64,000 nucleotides of DNA from Planctomycetaceae bacterium. Its GTDB lineage: Bacteria > Planctomycetota > Phycisphaerae > UBA1845 > UTPLA1. A model generated the notes under the pieces. It made no database searches. It saw only the letters and a program-made list of their open reading frames with translations, and was not told the origin of the DNA. The stretch lies in contig CP030884.1 in the NCBI GenBank assembly GCA_006969385.1, positions 2,976,001-3,040,000 of the forward strand, in the 5' to 3' direction. A program made the translations under genes and the position numbers. Shown piece after piece: positions 8,574 to 17,339 of the stretch (positions are counted from its first letter, which is position 1; each line of letters starts with the position of its first letter).

Positions 8574-10160
8574 ATGAGTTACGTCGACCCTGGCCTTCGG
8601 CGGCGGTTTCAAAACGCGAGCACCACGCTGTCGATCATCCTGGTCATTTTCGCCGTGATGATCTTGCTAGGGTGGGCCACCCATCTTCCATTTTTAACAC
8701 GCCTTAGTGAAGAGTATGTTTCGGCCAAACCCAATACTGCGGTGGGTCTTCTCTTAGCCGGGCTCGCGGCAATCCTGTATCGATTTTTAGGCAATCGCAT
8801 ACCCATGTTGGTGGTCGCAGGTCTCATGTTGGCGCTCGGTCTTGCGACACTGTTGCAAGACGTCGTATCGATCGATTTTGGAATCGATGAACTGTTGTTC
8901 AGCGATACGGCCGATGCCGTTGATACCGGTGCGGCAGGGCGAATGTCACCATTGGCGTCGACGGCGTTCGCCATTTTGGGCGCGAGTTACTTGGTAATGC
9001 CGCATGCCGCGAAGCTGGGGCAAATCTTGTCTGCTATCTCGGGGTTTGTCGGCTATTTTGCGTTCACAGGATATCTCTTTGGGATATCGCGCGTGTTTCG
9101 AATTGAAGCCGTTACGGCGATGTCAGCGCACGCCGCAGTAGGGTTGCTTCTGGTCGCGCCCGCGCACTGGTTTGCGCGCCCCGAACATGGTTTTGCAAGG
9201 TCGTTCATCCAGGGAGTGGCTTCCGGCAGGATCATTCGCCGCCTAATACCGGCAGCCATTTGTGTGCCGCTGCTCTGTGGCGGGTTGGTGCAGTTGGGCG
9301 AACAAATGGAGTGGTTTTCGTCTCGATTCGGCGAGACGTTGGTTACGCTCTATACGGCGGTGGCGTTCACGGGACTCGGATTTTGGTTGGTTCGCGTTTT
9401 GGAGCGTCAGCAGGATGAGCGGCGGGGCTACGAGCGATCGCTGGGGAGGACCGGGCGTGCCTTGGATCGAAAGAAGCGGGAGCTGGAGCAATTTGCGTTT
9501 ACCGTATCGCACGACTTGAAATCGCCCCTCGTGTCGGTCCGAGGGTTCATCGGCTTAATGTTGAAAGATATAAAGGATGGCGATTATGCGGCTGCTGAGG
9601 ATAGTGCTACGGAGGTCAGTGCCGCTGCCGCGGAGATGAATGATATCATCGACGGCATTTTAGCTTATAGCCGTGTCGGTCGAATCGAAGAGGAGGCTCA
9701 GGATGTCGATGTCGTCGAGCTGGTGGACGCGATCGTAGAATTACACGAGGGCCGGCGGGCCGAGCACGAGATCGACGTGGTCATCGATCGCACCATGCCG
9801 AATGTAAATGGGTTTAAAACGTCCCTTCGCAGGGCCTTAGAGAACCTTTATGTGAACGCCCTTCGCTATGCCGCCAAGAGCGATAAGCCCAGAATTGAAA
9901 TTGGGGGGTTTTCCATTGACGACAAATGTCAGTATTATGTCAGGGACAACGGTCCCGGCATCGCTCCCGAGTACCACGATAAGGTATTCGAGTTGTTTCA
10001 ACGCTTGGATGTAACCGAGCCGGGGACGGGATTGGGTTTGGCGTCGGTCGCCAAGATTGCCGAGCTTCATCAGGGTCGGGCCTACGTGGAATCGAAACCC
10101 GGACATGGAGCGACCTTCATTCTTGAGGTTGCCCGGAACGGGGCAGAATTACGAGATTAG
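8574..10160 (+). CDS. Membrane sensor histidine kinase
   Basis: A 528-residue kinase. The first 280 residues hold about eight hydrophobic segments and no recognisable periplasmic sensor domain (MASE-like). A short charged, probably coiled linker follows (LERQQDERRGYERSLGR), then a HisKA domain with TVSHDLKSPL (His near residue 313) and a HATPase domain with N-box ENLYVNALRYA, G1 DNGPGIAPEY and G2 GTGLGLASV. The HDLKSPL form and the downstream single-domain receiver resemble bacteriophytochrome-type kinases and their Rcp1-like partners, although there is no chromophore domain here. GGGGGA precedes the ATG. The stop is followed three bases later by the receiver gene, so the three genes 8574-11710 form an operon. 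Confidence 0.93.
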   Translation: MSYVDPGLRRRFQNASTTLSIILVIFAVMILLGWATHLPFLTRLSEEYVSAKPNTAVGLLLAGLAAILYRFLGNRIPMLVVAGLMLALGLATLLQDVVSIDFGIDELLFSDTADAVDTGAAGRMSPLASTAFAILGASYLVMPHAAKLGQILSAISGFVGYFAFTGYLFGISRVFRIEAVTAMSAHAAVGLLLVAPAHWFARPEHGFARSFIQGVASGRIIRRLIPAAICVPLLCGGLVQLGEQMEWFSSRFGETLVTLYTAVAFTGLGFWLVRVLERQQDERRGYERSLGRTGRALDRKKRELEQFAFTVSHDLKSPLVSVRGFIGLMLKDIKDGDYAAAEDSATEVSAAAAEMNDIIDGILAYSRVGRIEEEAQDVDVVELVDAIVELHEGRRAEHEIDVVIDRTMPNVNGFKTSLRRALENLYVNALRYAAKSDKPRIEIGGFSIDDKCQYYVRDNGPGIAPEYHDKVFELFQRLDVTEPGTGLGLASVAKIAELHQGRAYVESKPGHGATFILEVARNGAELRD

Positions 10161-10163
10161 TCG

Positions 10164-10619
10164 ATGGAACAGTCAGATCGCCTGATTCACTTTCTATTGG
10201 TCGAAGACGACGACCGTCACGCAAAGTTAGTCATTCGCTGTCTCGATCAGCACCGCATCGGCAACTCGGTGGACCGTGTGGCTGATGGCGAGCAGGCGTT
10301 GACGTATCTCCGTAAAGAGGGTGAGTACGCAAAGGCCCGCCGGCCCGATGTCATCCTGCTCGATCTCAATTTGCCAAAAGTCGATGGGCTTGAGGTGCTT
10401 AAGACGATCAAAGCGGATGAGTCGTTGGCGTTGATCCCCGTCGTCATGTTGACCACCTCTCAGCAGGAAAGCGACCGACTGAAGGCTTACAAGTTGAATG
10501 TGAATAGTTACATTGTGAAGCCCGTGGATTTTGAGAAGTTCTTGCAGATGGTTAGTGACTGTAGCTTTTATTGGGGCGTCTGGAATCAGCCCGCCCAGTC
10601 GCCGGAGACGTCTGCCTGA
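10164..10619 (+). CDS. Single-domain response regulator (Rcp1-like receiver)
   Basis: A 151-residue stand-alone receiver. It has the acidic pair in LLVEDDDRHAK, acceptor Asp in VILLDLNLPKVDG, the TT switch in VVMLTTS and the lysine in YIVKPVDFEKF, and no output domain. Proteins of this form pass phosphate between kinases or act by protein contact. It lies between a kinase whose stop is three bases upstream and a receiver-kinase whose ATG overlaps its stop (ATGA), so it is probably a phospho-relay intermediate between them. Confidence 0.92.
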   Translation: MEQSDRLIHFLLVEDDDRHAKLVIRCLDQHRIGNSVDRVADGEQALTYLRKEGEYAKARRPDVILLDLNLPKVDGLEVLKTIKADESLALIPVVMLTTSQQESDRLKAYKLNVNSYIVKPVDFEKFLQMVSDCSFYWGVWNQPAQSPETSA

Positions 10620-11710
10620 TGACCGACGCGGAACTAGCGATCTTGCTGGTCGAAGACAACCCAGCCCACGCAAAACTCATTCAACGGCATCTTGCCGAAG
10701 GTCGCCAAAAGTTCATGGTTCGTCACATTACGACGATCGATGAATTGAAGCCCGCGATCGAGGAAGTGAATCCGCGGGCGATTCTGCTCGACTTATCGTT
10801 ACCCGATAGCCCCAAACCGTCGCAGACCGTCGAGTTGGCCGTATCGGCGGCCGACGGCGTGCCGATCATCGTGTTGACGTCGATGAGCGATTTGGACTTT
10901 GCTGTTGAGGCGGTCGATCGCGGCGCGCAAGACTATCTGGTTAAGAGCGATCTGACGCCCGATTTGTTGGTTCGCGCCATCAACTACGCAGTGCATCGGG
11001 GCCGACTACTTTCCGAACTACATCGTAGCAATAAGGAATTGCTTCACTTCGCGTACGTCGTCGCACATGAACTTCGTTCGCCATTGTCGCGCATGATGTC
11101 GGCGACCGAATGGTTGAAGACGAAGTATCAGGAAAACCTATTGCCGGAAGTGATGACGTGGATCGAAGAAAACCAGCAAGCCACGCGCGATATTGCGAGT
11201 CTGGTCTCGGAGTTGCTGTCGTTTGCCAAGGTGTCGCCGGAATCAGACGTCGATGAGTTGCGACTGAACGAGCTGGTCGACCAAGTGCGATCGAATCTCG
11301 CCGAGGAGATACTCGACTCGGGCGCCGAGATTGTTTGCGAGAACGACGGCCAATTTATTGCCAACGCGATTCTGATATTCAATATTATCAATAATCTCGT
11401 TTCCAACGCGATCAAGTATTGCGAAGACAAAGCGCCGCAAGTTGCCATTTCGATGACGGAGTGTCCGAACGGTTGGCAAATAACGGTGAAGGACAATGGA
11501 ATCGGGATCGATCCTGCCGATTTCGAGCAGATCTTCTCGCTGTTTGCTCGGGCGCGAACGGGCGGGCCACGACCGGGCGTCGGCATTGGTCTTGCGTTCT
11601 GTAAGCAAGCGGTTGAAAAGCTCGGCGGTAAGATGTGGGTCGAGTCGACCATCGGTGAGGGTAGTGAGTTCCACTTTACGATTAAACGGCCAGAGGTGGA
11701 GGCGGCTTAG
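10619..11710 (+). CDS. Receiver-histidine kinase hybrid
   Basis: A 363-residue protein with an N-terminal receiver (LLVEDNPAHAKL, acceptor in ILLDLSLPDS, switch in IIVLTSMSD, lysine in YLVKSD) joined to HisKA (YVVAHELRSPLSR, His near residue 150) and HATPase (NLVSNAIKYC, DNGIGIDP, GVGIGLAFCK). It has no membrane segment. The TKP lysine motif is replaced by VKSD. It starts at the ATG overlapping the previous stop (ATGA). As the third gene in the set, it probably receives phosphate through its receiver and uses it to tune its own kinase. Confidence 0.92.
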   Translation: MTDAELAILLVEDNPAHAKLIQRHLAEGRQKFMVRHITTIDELKPAIEEVNPRAILLDLSLPDSPKPSQTVELAVSAADGVPIIVLTSMSDLDFAVEAVDRGAQDYLVKSDLTPDLLVRAINYAVHRGRLLSELHRSNKELLHFAYVVAHELRSPLSRMMSATEWLKTKYQENLLPEVMTWIEENQQATRDIASLVSELLSFAKVSPESDVDELRLNELVDQVRSNLAEEILDSGAEIVCENDGQFIANAILIFNIINNLVSNAIKYCEDKAPQVAISMTECPNGWQITVKDNGIGIDPADFEQIFSLFARARTGGPRPGVGIGLAFCKQAVEKLGGKMWVESTIGEGSEFHFTIKRPEVEAA

Positions 11711-12029
11711 TTTGTTGGTACGCGAATTCTCGCGGCGTGCATGCCGGAGTTGTGGCTATTCATACGTTACTTTGTTAATGATTCCTCCTCCATCGGTTTG
11801 CGTCTCCGGGCCAAACGATATTTTTTAAGCCTGCATCACAGCGCCGCCATTTCGCTTTTAATTGATGGCTAACGCCAGTTATTGCTTGACGATTCAATTT
11901 GGTTGCCGAAGCTGGCGTACGTCTGCCATGTGAGGATGACTCAATTATTTGCATTAATAATCTTTTAGATCGCATTCAGGCGACAAAGAGTGCGCTGCGA
12001 AATAATGCCTTGCAGGAGGCATTTGTACG
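11711..12029. other. Intergenic region, no gene seen
   Basis: About 320 bases between the kinase operon and the hemerythrin gene. A seven-base inverted repeat, ACGCCAG/CTGGCGT, lies around 11872-11920, but with a long loop and no T-run it is not a convincing terminator. An AT-rich part near 11940-11970 may contain the hemerythrin promoter. No protein is supported here. Confidence 0.45.
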
Positions 12030-12464
12030 ATGGCAACGATTTTTGAAGAACTGCGAAAAGATCATGACAAGCAACGTACGTTGGTGGATTTGGTCGTAAA
12101 GACCAAGGGCGATAGCGAGGGCCGACGCGAACTATTGGATAATTTGCGGAAGGCGCTTCAATCCCACGAGAGTGCGGAAGAGAAACACTTCTACGTTCCG
12201 CTGATGAAGGCCGATCTCACACAGGAAAAGGCGCGGCATAGCATCGCCGAGCACCACGAGATGGACGAACTGCTCGACGAGTTGGAGCAAACGGATTTCA
12301 GCTCGTCGGGATGGCTGGCCACTGCGGAGAAGCTGCGAGAGCGTGTGCTGCACCATCTCGATGAAGAGGAAACTGAGGTATTTCAGATGGCCGGCAAGGT
12401 GCTGACTGAAGAGCAGAAGTCAAAGCTCGGCACAAGTTACCGAGATGCGATGGACGAATCTTAA
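12030..12464 (+). CDS. Hemerythrin HHE-domain protein
   Basis: A 144-residue all-helical protein with the His/Glu pattern of the hemerythrin cation-binding (HHE) domain: KDHDKQR, SHESAEEKHFY, AEHHEMDE and HHLDEEETEVF would supply the ligands of a di-iron site. Small bacterial HHE proteins bind oxygen, iron or NO and often respond to oxidative stress. An AGGAGG site lies nine bases before the ATG. It is cytoplasmic, with no signal peptide, and sits among other stress genes. Confidence 0.9.
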   Translation: MATIFEELRKDHDKQRTLVDLVVKTKGDSEGRRELLDNLRKALQSHESAEEKHFYVPLMKADLTQEKARHSIAEHHEMDELLDELEQTDFSSSGWLATAEKLRERVLHHLDEEETEVFQMAGKVLTEEQKSKLGTSYRDAMDES

Positions 12465-12559
12465 CGCTCGGCGATTTCTCGTTATGCCTGAATGTGAGTT
12501 ACTGACCAAGGTGGCTTTGTCGAAGCGAATGCGTTGGAAGCACCGCATGCGAGTGAATC

Positions 12560-13129
12560 ATGTTGCTGAGCGAAGTCGTCGACAAGATGGTTGAAGAGAC
12601 CGAGGGGGACGAAAAGGTCTCGCTCCGGCAACTGATGGCCACCTTGGACTCGCGCAGCTACGGACCGATGCTGTTGATCCCGGCGGTGCTCGCGGCGATT
12701 CCATTGGTCGGTGGTATCCCCGGCGTTTCGATATTGACCGGCGCGTTGATTGTGATCGTTGCGATACAAGCGGTATTCGGTCAATCCAAACCTTGGTTGC
12801 CGTCGCGGTTGTTGCAATTCTCGTTTCCGCGCGAGCGTTTGGTTCGCGGAAATAAGAAGATTCGCCCGTGGGTCAAGAGAAGCGAGTCGGTGATTCATAG
12901 TCGTTTGACCTATCTGACCGATCCGCCGTATTTCCAAGTCATCGCGGTGTGTTGCGTTTTGATGGGTATTCTCTTTTTGCCGCTGGCGTTGTTGCCGATG
13001 GCAGTCCTGATCCCTGCGATTGCGGTGGGATTTTTTTCGTTGGGCTTGATGGCGAGGGATGGCTATTTAATCGTCGCTGGGTTCGTATTGACGGTTACGG
13101 CCCTCGGATTGGTTATTTGGGCGGCATAA
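12560..13129 (+). CDS. ExoD-like membrane protein
   Basis: A 189-residue protein of the exopolysaccharide-synthesis ExoD family. A hydrophilic N-terminus (KVSLRQLMATLDSRSYGPMLLIPA) contains the conserved G-x-x-LL-x-PA segment, then IPLVGGIPGVSILTG and about four membrane helices to the C-terminus. The Rhizobium member affects exopolysaccharide and alkaline tolerance, but the biochemical role is not established. It stands between the hemerythrin gene and a two-component pair on the same strand. Confidence 0.85.
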   Translation: MLLSEVVDKMVEETEGDEKVSLRQLMATLDSRSYGPMLLIPAVLAAIPLVGGIPGVSILTGALIVIVAIQAVFGQSKPWLPSRLLQFSFPRERLVRGNKKIRPWVKRSESVIHSRLTYLTDPPYFQVIAVCCVLMGILFLPLALLPMAVLIPAIAVGFFSLGLMARDGYLIVAGFVLTVTALGLVIWAA

Positions 13130-13259
13130 ATCGCGATTCATGAAGCATACTTAAGAAAGAATTTAGGTTTGGGAATCGAATTGGTATTTGGCCTACAATG
13201 GTGGGTTCGGTGATCGATGCGGGCGATCGTGCTGGCCGGTACCGACAGAGGAGCAGCAA

Positions 13260-13943
13260 ATGCGTATTTTAGCAGTAGAAGACAATCCGAAATTGGCAGC
13301 GACGCTTACGCGCGGCTTGCAGGAACACGGTTTCAACATCGACGTCGTACACTCGGGGTTCGAGGGCGAGCACCGCGCGACGGTCGATTGTTACGATATG
13401 ATGTTGCTCGATGTGATGTTGCCGGATGTCGACGGCATTCGCGTTTGTCGCAACATCCGTCGGGCGGGATTCGCGGGGCCGGTATTGATGGTGTCCGCGT
13501 TGAGCGATTCGACCAGCGTGATCAATGGTTTGAATTCCGGGGCCGATGACTACATTCGTAAGCCTTTCGACTTTGACGAATTGGTCGCGCGCATTCGAAC
13601 GTTGTTCCGTCGGTCCGAACCGACCGAGTCAACGGTTTTAAGTTACCACGACGTCGAGATCGATTTGTCGCGTCGTTCGGTTATGCGACAGGGTAAGCAA
13701 ATCCGGCTCGCGCGGAAGGAATTTATGTTCCTCGAGCATCTGATTCGCAATGCCGACCGCGTGGTCTCGCGTACGTCATTGGCGTCGCGCGTATGGGATT
13801 TGGATCTTGCGGAAGATAGCAACGTGATCGACGTCTGCGTATCGACGTTGCGATCGAAGATCGACAAGGGGTTTGCTCCGAAGCTTATCCACACGATGAT
13901 CGGCGTAGGCTACATTCTGAGTACGGAAGGCCCGCCGACCTAA
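13260..13943 (+). CDS. OmpR-family response regulator
   Basis: A 227-residue regulator beginning MRILAVEDN, with acceptor Asp in MLLDVMLPDVDG, lysine in YIRKPFDFDE and a C-terminal winged helix (LARKEFMFLEHLIRN; DVCVSTLRSKIDK). GAGGAG lies eight bases before the chosen ATG; the longer frame from 13188 has no family sequence. The start of the cognate kinase lies about 60 bases downstream, so the two form a normal pair, probably transcribed together. Confidence 0.94.
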   Translation: MRILAVEDNPKLAATLTRGLQEHGFNIDVVHSGFEGEHRATVDCYDMMLLDVMLPDVDGIRVCRNIRRAGFAGPVLMVSALSDSTSVINGLNSGADDYIRKPFDFDELVARIRTLFRRSEPTESTVLSYHDVEIDLSRRSVMRQGKQIRLARKEFMFLEHLIRNADRVVSRTSLASRVWDLDLAEDSNVIDVCVSTLRSKIDKGFAPKLIHTMIGVGYILSTEGPPT

Positions 13944-14001
13944 TAAGACTGCCGGAGAAGCGATCGAACACGGCATTTTGCCGACAGGAGGCTCAGGCAA
14001 C

Positions 14002-15480
14002 GTGCCGATTTTCAGTTCTATGCGCATACGAGCGACCGTGAGCTTTGTGGTCGTTTTCGCGCTTATCATGGCGGTGATCGATGTCGCCATTCTGGGCATT
14101 CGGCGTGAGCAAGCCGAGACGGATTTCGACAAATGTCTGTTGGCGCAGTCGAAGTCCCTCGCCGAAGTCATAGAACTGGCGTCGGACGGCACGATCTCCT
14201 GGCACGACGGAGCCACGGTTTCGAAATACGCCCGTGCATTTCGGTGCGCCGAATTTTACCACAACATCAAATTACCGGACGGAACGGTGGTCGATAGCTC
14301 CGGCAACTTGTCCGATCTCGTTCTAAGTAAAGAACTCCCGTCACTTGCAACCCTCAAACGCACGAGCTACGTATTCGAGAATACGAGCGGTGATACGGTC
14401 GATAGGATCCTCGGTGAAGGATCGACGATGCGGATCGTTTCGTATTACCACGTGACGAAAAGCGGGCAAGTTCTCATCATTCAGGTGGGGATGGACCTCG
14501 ATCCGCTCCACGCCGGTATCGAGAAGATGCAGGCGAGCGTGATTGCGTTTAGTTGTTTCTCGTTGCTGGCGGTTGCACTGACGAGTTGGTTGTTGGCCTC
14601 GCGGTTGGTGCGACCGATGAAACAGATGGCGCAGCAGGTGGGTGAGATTACACCACGCGATTTGGATCAGGAAATCGAGCTATCGGATAAGGATTCTGAA
14701 GCATCCGAGATGGCCGACACGATCAATCAGTTGCTGCATCGATTGCACGAGGCATTTCGGGCGCAGCGCGAGTTTTTGCAGCACAGCGCGCACGAATTGA
14801 GAACGCCGATTTCGGTCTTGCTCGGTGAAGCCCAGGTGCTGCGGTCGAAGCCGCGCGACTTGGCGGAGTACGAACGATACCTAGAGAACATCGACGGCGA
14901 ACTCAAGTCGGTTTCGAAAGTGATCGACAGCATGCTGATGCTTGCGAACGTACGGGCTGGAACGCATCCGCGAGAATCCGAGCAAGTGTCGGTGAACAAC
15001 GTCATTATCGATGTGTTAGAGTTGGCGCAACCCGTCGCCTCGCAAAAGCGAATCAAGTTAAAGCCGAAGCTCGGGATCATGCCAGATACGGACCAAGAGC
15101 CAATGGTCGAGGGCGATCCGCAACTGCTGGCCACTATGTTTTCCAATTTGGTTCGCAATGCGATTCGGTTTTCGGATATAGGGTCGGACATCGATATTGT
15201 GATTGAAGGTAAGGACGAACGCGTCGATATTTGTGTGGCCGACAGCGGGCCGGGTATTCCCGAAGAGAAGCTGGGTGAAATCTTCGATCCGTACGTTAGT
15301 ATTCCGCGCGCCGGTCGAACGTCGGGAAGTTCCGGGATTGGTCTAACCATCGCGCGCAGCATTGTGCTGTTACACGGCGGTACGATCGCGGCAAAAAATC
15401 GCGAGCCGCACGGTGCGGAATTTTGTGTAACGCTTCCGATGGCAGACGAGCCTTCCGATGATGCTGCTAGAGATGGGTGA
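14002..15480 (+). CDS. Sensor histidine kinase with HAMP domain
   Basis: A 492-residue kinase and partner of the regulator just upstream. A first membrane helix (TVSFVVVFALIMAVIDVAIL), an external sensing region of about 130 residues, a second helix (VIAFSCFSLLAVALTSWLLA), a HAMP linker, HisKA with HSAHELRTPISVL (His near residue 264) and HATPase with NLVRNAIRF, DSGPGIPEEK and SSGIGLTIARS. I choose the GTG at 14002, ten bases after AGGAGG, over the TTG at 13978 that precedes that site; the ATG at 14020 is also possible. The layout is that of QseC/CusS-type kinases. No Cys or His cluster in the sensor region points to a ligand. Confidence 0.92.
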   Translation: MPIFSSMRIRATVSFVVVFALIMAVIDVAILGIRREQAETDFDKCLLAQSKSLAEVIELASDGTISWHDGATVSKYARAFRCAEFYHNIKLPDGTVVDSSGNLSDLVLSKELPSLATLKRTSYVFENTSGDTVDRILGEGSTMRIVSYYHVTKSGQVLIIQVGMDLDPLHAGIEKMQASVIAFSCFSLLAVALTSWLLASRLVRPMKQMAQQVGEITPRDLDQEIELSDKDSEASEMADTINQLLHRLHEAFRAQREFLQHSAHELRTPISVLLGEAQVLRSKPRDLAEYERYLENIDGELKSVSKVIDSMLMLANVRAGTHPRESEQVSVNNVIIDVLELAQPVASQKRIKLKPKLGIMPDTDQEPMVEGDPQLLATMFSNLVRNAIRFSDIGSDIDIVIEGKDERVDICVADSGPGIPEEKLGEIFDPYVSIPRAGRTSGSSGIGLTIARSIVLLHGGTIAAKNREPHGAEFCVTLPMADEPSDDAARDG

Positions 15481-15793
15481 TTTTTTCTAATCGGGCGGTT
15501 GGGTTTGCATACTCGCAAATCACTGGCAGGGCAATGATTTGGACCACGCCGGCGTTCATCTCATTATCAGACGGATCGATAAACGGCGTCGGCGAATATT
15601 GCCGTCATCGCCAATACTGGGTTCAACTTGCTACGTAACGGTACATGTCGCCTATTTCTAAAGAGTTATTTATTCGCTATTTAATCTAGACAGATATCGA
15701 TGACCTATCTTTCTACGTGCGTCGGGTGAGGCATAGCTCTTCCAAGAAATCGAAGTATCGCCACGCCGACAGAAAATAGACGAGGAGACCGAA
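15481..15793. other. Intergenic region, no gene seen
   Basis: About 310 bases after the kinase stop. The part from 15640 to 15700 is AT-rich and could hold the promoter of the lipoprotein gene that follows. No open frame with a ribosome binding site and no strong hairpin were found. Confidence 0.45.
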
Positions 15794-16168
15794 ATGACAA
15801 AAAAACAGAGAGTTCTATCGCGTTTTGTGCTCGCACCGTTGTCTTTGGTGTTGGCAGCGGCCGGTTGTTCGGTCGAAGGTAAGTGGGCGGTCGCCGAGGT
15901 CGATCCGACGGCCGCGCGACGCGACTTTCCATTTGAAAGCCTAACCTTGCAGGACGACGGAACGTTCTATGCCGAAGCGAAAACGGAAAACGGCGTGGAG
16001 ACGATGTCGGGACAATACTCGCACGACAACAAGACGTTGACGTTGCGTCCGCACGACAAAGCTCCGATTGCATACGACACGCGCTTCTTAACGGCTGACC
16101 GCATCGAACTGAGCGGTCACTGGGAAGGGCGGAAGTTGATCGCAGAGATGGAACGTCGTTCGGACTAA
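15794..16168 (+). CDS. Small lipoprotein of unknown function
   Basis: A 124-residue protein with a lipoprotein signal: basic n-region MTKKQRVLSR, a hydrophobic core and the lipobox LAAAGC. The mature part has alternating short strands (SLTLQDDGTFYAEA, SGQYSHDNKTLTLRP, RIELSGHWEGRKLIAEME) that look like a small beta-barrel or lipocalin-like sandwich of the kind seen in many short envelope lipoproteins. GACGAGGAGA precedes the ATG. I do not recognise the family. Confidence 0.75.
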   Translation: MTKKQRVLSRFVLAPLSLVLAAAGCSVEGKWAVAEVDPTAARRDFPFESLTLQDDGTFYAEAKTENGVETMSGQYSHDNKTLTLRPHDKAPIAYDTRFLTADRIELSGHWEGRKLIAEMERRSD

Positions 16169-16229
16169 CCAGCCTTAATGACTAGAAGCCCAATCGCCGA
16201 ACTACCGGTCGAAGAAAGGTCGTACGTTC

Positions 16230-16376
16230 ATGTGGACTATCGTACTCATCCTGGTGATCTTGTGGGTGCTGGGTATGGTCACCGCAGTCACGTTAAAGGG
16301 ACTCATTCATCTACTACTGGTTATTGCCGTTATCGTGATGCTACTTAGGGTCATCCGAGGCGAGAAACCGGTCTAA
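16230..16376 (+). CDS. lmo0937-like small membrane protein (48 aa)
   Basis: A 48-codon gene beginning MWTIVLILVILWVLGMVT and ending LRVIRGEKPV. It has two hydrophobic helices around a Gly-Leu turn, followed by a short basic tail. This matches the small lmo0937-type membrane proteins found beside stress genes in many bacteria; the function is unknown. GAAAGG lies about ten bases before the ATG. It lies between two lipoprotein genes on the same strand. Confidence 0.75.
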   Translation: MWTIVLILVILWVLGMVTAVTLKGLIHLLLVIAVIVMLLRVIRGEKPV

Positions 16377-16461
16377 AGTTTCGACTTGTATCGATGTCGC
16401 GTGAGGCGCGTTGTCTTGCTAGAAAGATGCAACTTAACCTGTTACTGAGGAGAATAAACTC

Positions 16462-16935
16462 ATGAAACGTTATCAATTACGGAACATGCTGGTCACTTAT
16501 TCGATCGCGTTGATCGCCACATTTGGCCTCGCCGCGGGCTGTGACACGGATATGGACGGCATCGTCGATCCGTCCGACAATTGTCCGGCGGCCGCCAATA
16601 ACAATCAGCTCGATACGGACTTGGATGGCTCCGGCGATGCTTGCGACAACTGTCCGGAAGAATCCAATGCCGATCAAGCCGACGGTGACGGCGATGGTGT
16701 CGGCAACGTTTGCGACAACTGTCCGGAAGCTGCCAACATGAACCAGGAAGACACGGACGGTGACGGTCTGGGCGATGCTTGTGATAACTGCCCGGAAGAA
16801 GCGAATCCAAATCAAACGGATGAAGATGGCGACGGTGCTGGTGCATCGTGCGACGTTGACGATAGCAATCCGTTGATTCAATATGCGACACCAAGACGCG
16901 CAATTAGGGACAAATCATGGCGGGCGGGCGATTGA
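16462..16935 (+). CDS. Lipoprotein with thrombospondin type-3-like Ca-binding repeats
   Basis: A 157-residue protein with a lipoprotein signal (lipobox LAAGC, Cys near residue 27) followed at once by four near-identical repeats of about 23 residues. Each repeat has the form DNCPxxxNxxQxDxDxDGxGxxC, the thrombospondin type-3 calcium-binding repeat. The last 27 residues leave the pattern and are basic. The repeats make the DNA of this segment a 69-base tandem array. It is presumably a surface-exposed, calcium-stabilised rod. A terminator-like hairpin overlaps the stop codon. Confidence 0.88.
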   Translation: MKRYQLRNMLVTYSIALIATFGLAAGCDTDMDGIVDPSDNCPAAANNNQLDTDLDGSGDACDNCPEESNADQADGDGDGVGNVCDNCPEAANMNQEDTDGDGLGDACDNCPEEANPNQTDEDGDGAGASCDVDDSNPLIQYATPRRAIRDKSWRAGD

Positions 16936-16960
16936 AATCGTCCGCTCGCTGTATTTTTTA
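16924..16960 (+). terminator. Hairpin terminator overlapping the stop of the TSP3 lipoprotein
   Basis: Arms GCGGGCGAT (16924-16932) and ATCGTCCGC (16937-16945) pair over nine positions, one of them G-U, with a TGAA loop that contains the stop codon. A T-rich run (GTATTTTTTA) follows. The form fits a rho-independent terminator. Confidence 0.7.
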
Positions 16961-17059
16961 CTCCCCGAGGCGGAAATCGCCTTGCTAAAAAAATTGTTAG
17001 GCGTCGGTCGCCCCGGGTTTATCCCCTTCGCCCATACTATACCTAACAAGGAGGCAATC

Positions 17060-17323
17060 ATGGCCACTCAAAAATCGAACAATCGAAAACCCATCAAATC
17101 GTCGCGCGAATCGGACTCCGACGAACCCGTCGGCTTCGACGAAATTCGCGAACAAGCACTTACTGTCGGTGGCGATATTCGGGAACTCGCGGAAACCGCC
17201 GGTCAAGCTGCGTTGGACCAAATGGACCCGGTCGAGCGGTACATCCGTGAGAAACCGTTGAAGTCCATGTTGATTGCAGCCGGCGTCGGTGCCGTCTTCG
17301 GCGCGTTTTTCACCAAACGCTAA
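17060..17323 (+). CDS. DUF883/YqjD-ElaB-like membrane-anchored protein
   Basis: An 87-residue protein: a charged helical body (FDEIREQALTVGGDIREL) followed by YIREKPLKSMLIAAGVGAVFGAFF, the C-terminal membrane anchor with the R/Y-x-x-P-x-x-S/A-x-x-I-A-A-G-x-G signature of the DUF883 family (YqjD, ElaB, YgaM), which in E. coli bind ribosomes at the membrane in stationary phase. AAGGAGG lies before the ATG. The next two genes have the topology and order of YqjE and YqjK partners, so this was probably a three-gene operon. Confidence 0.85.
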   Translation: MATQKSNNRKPIKSSRESDSDEPVGFDEIREQALTVGGDIRELAETAGQAALDQMDPVERYIREKPLKSMLIAAGVGAVFGAFFTKR

Positions 17324-17339
17324 GATCGGCGGTAGAATC

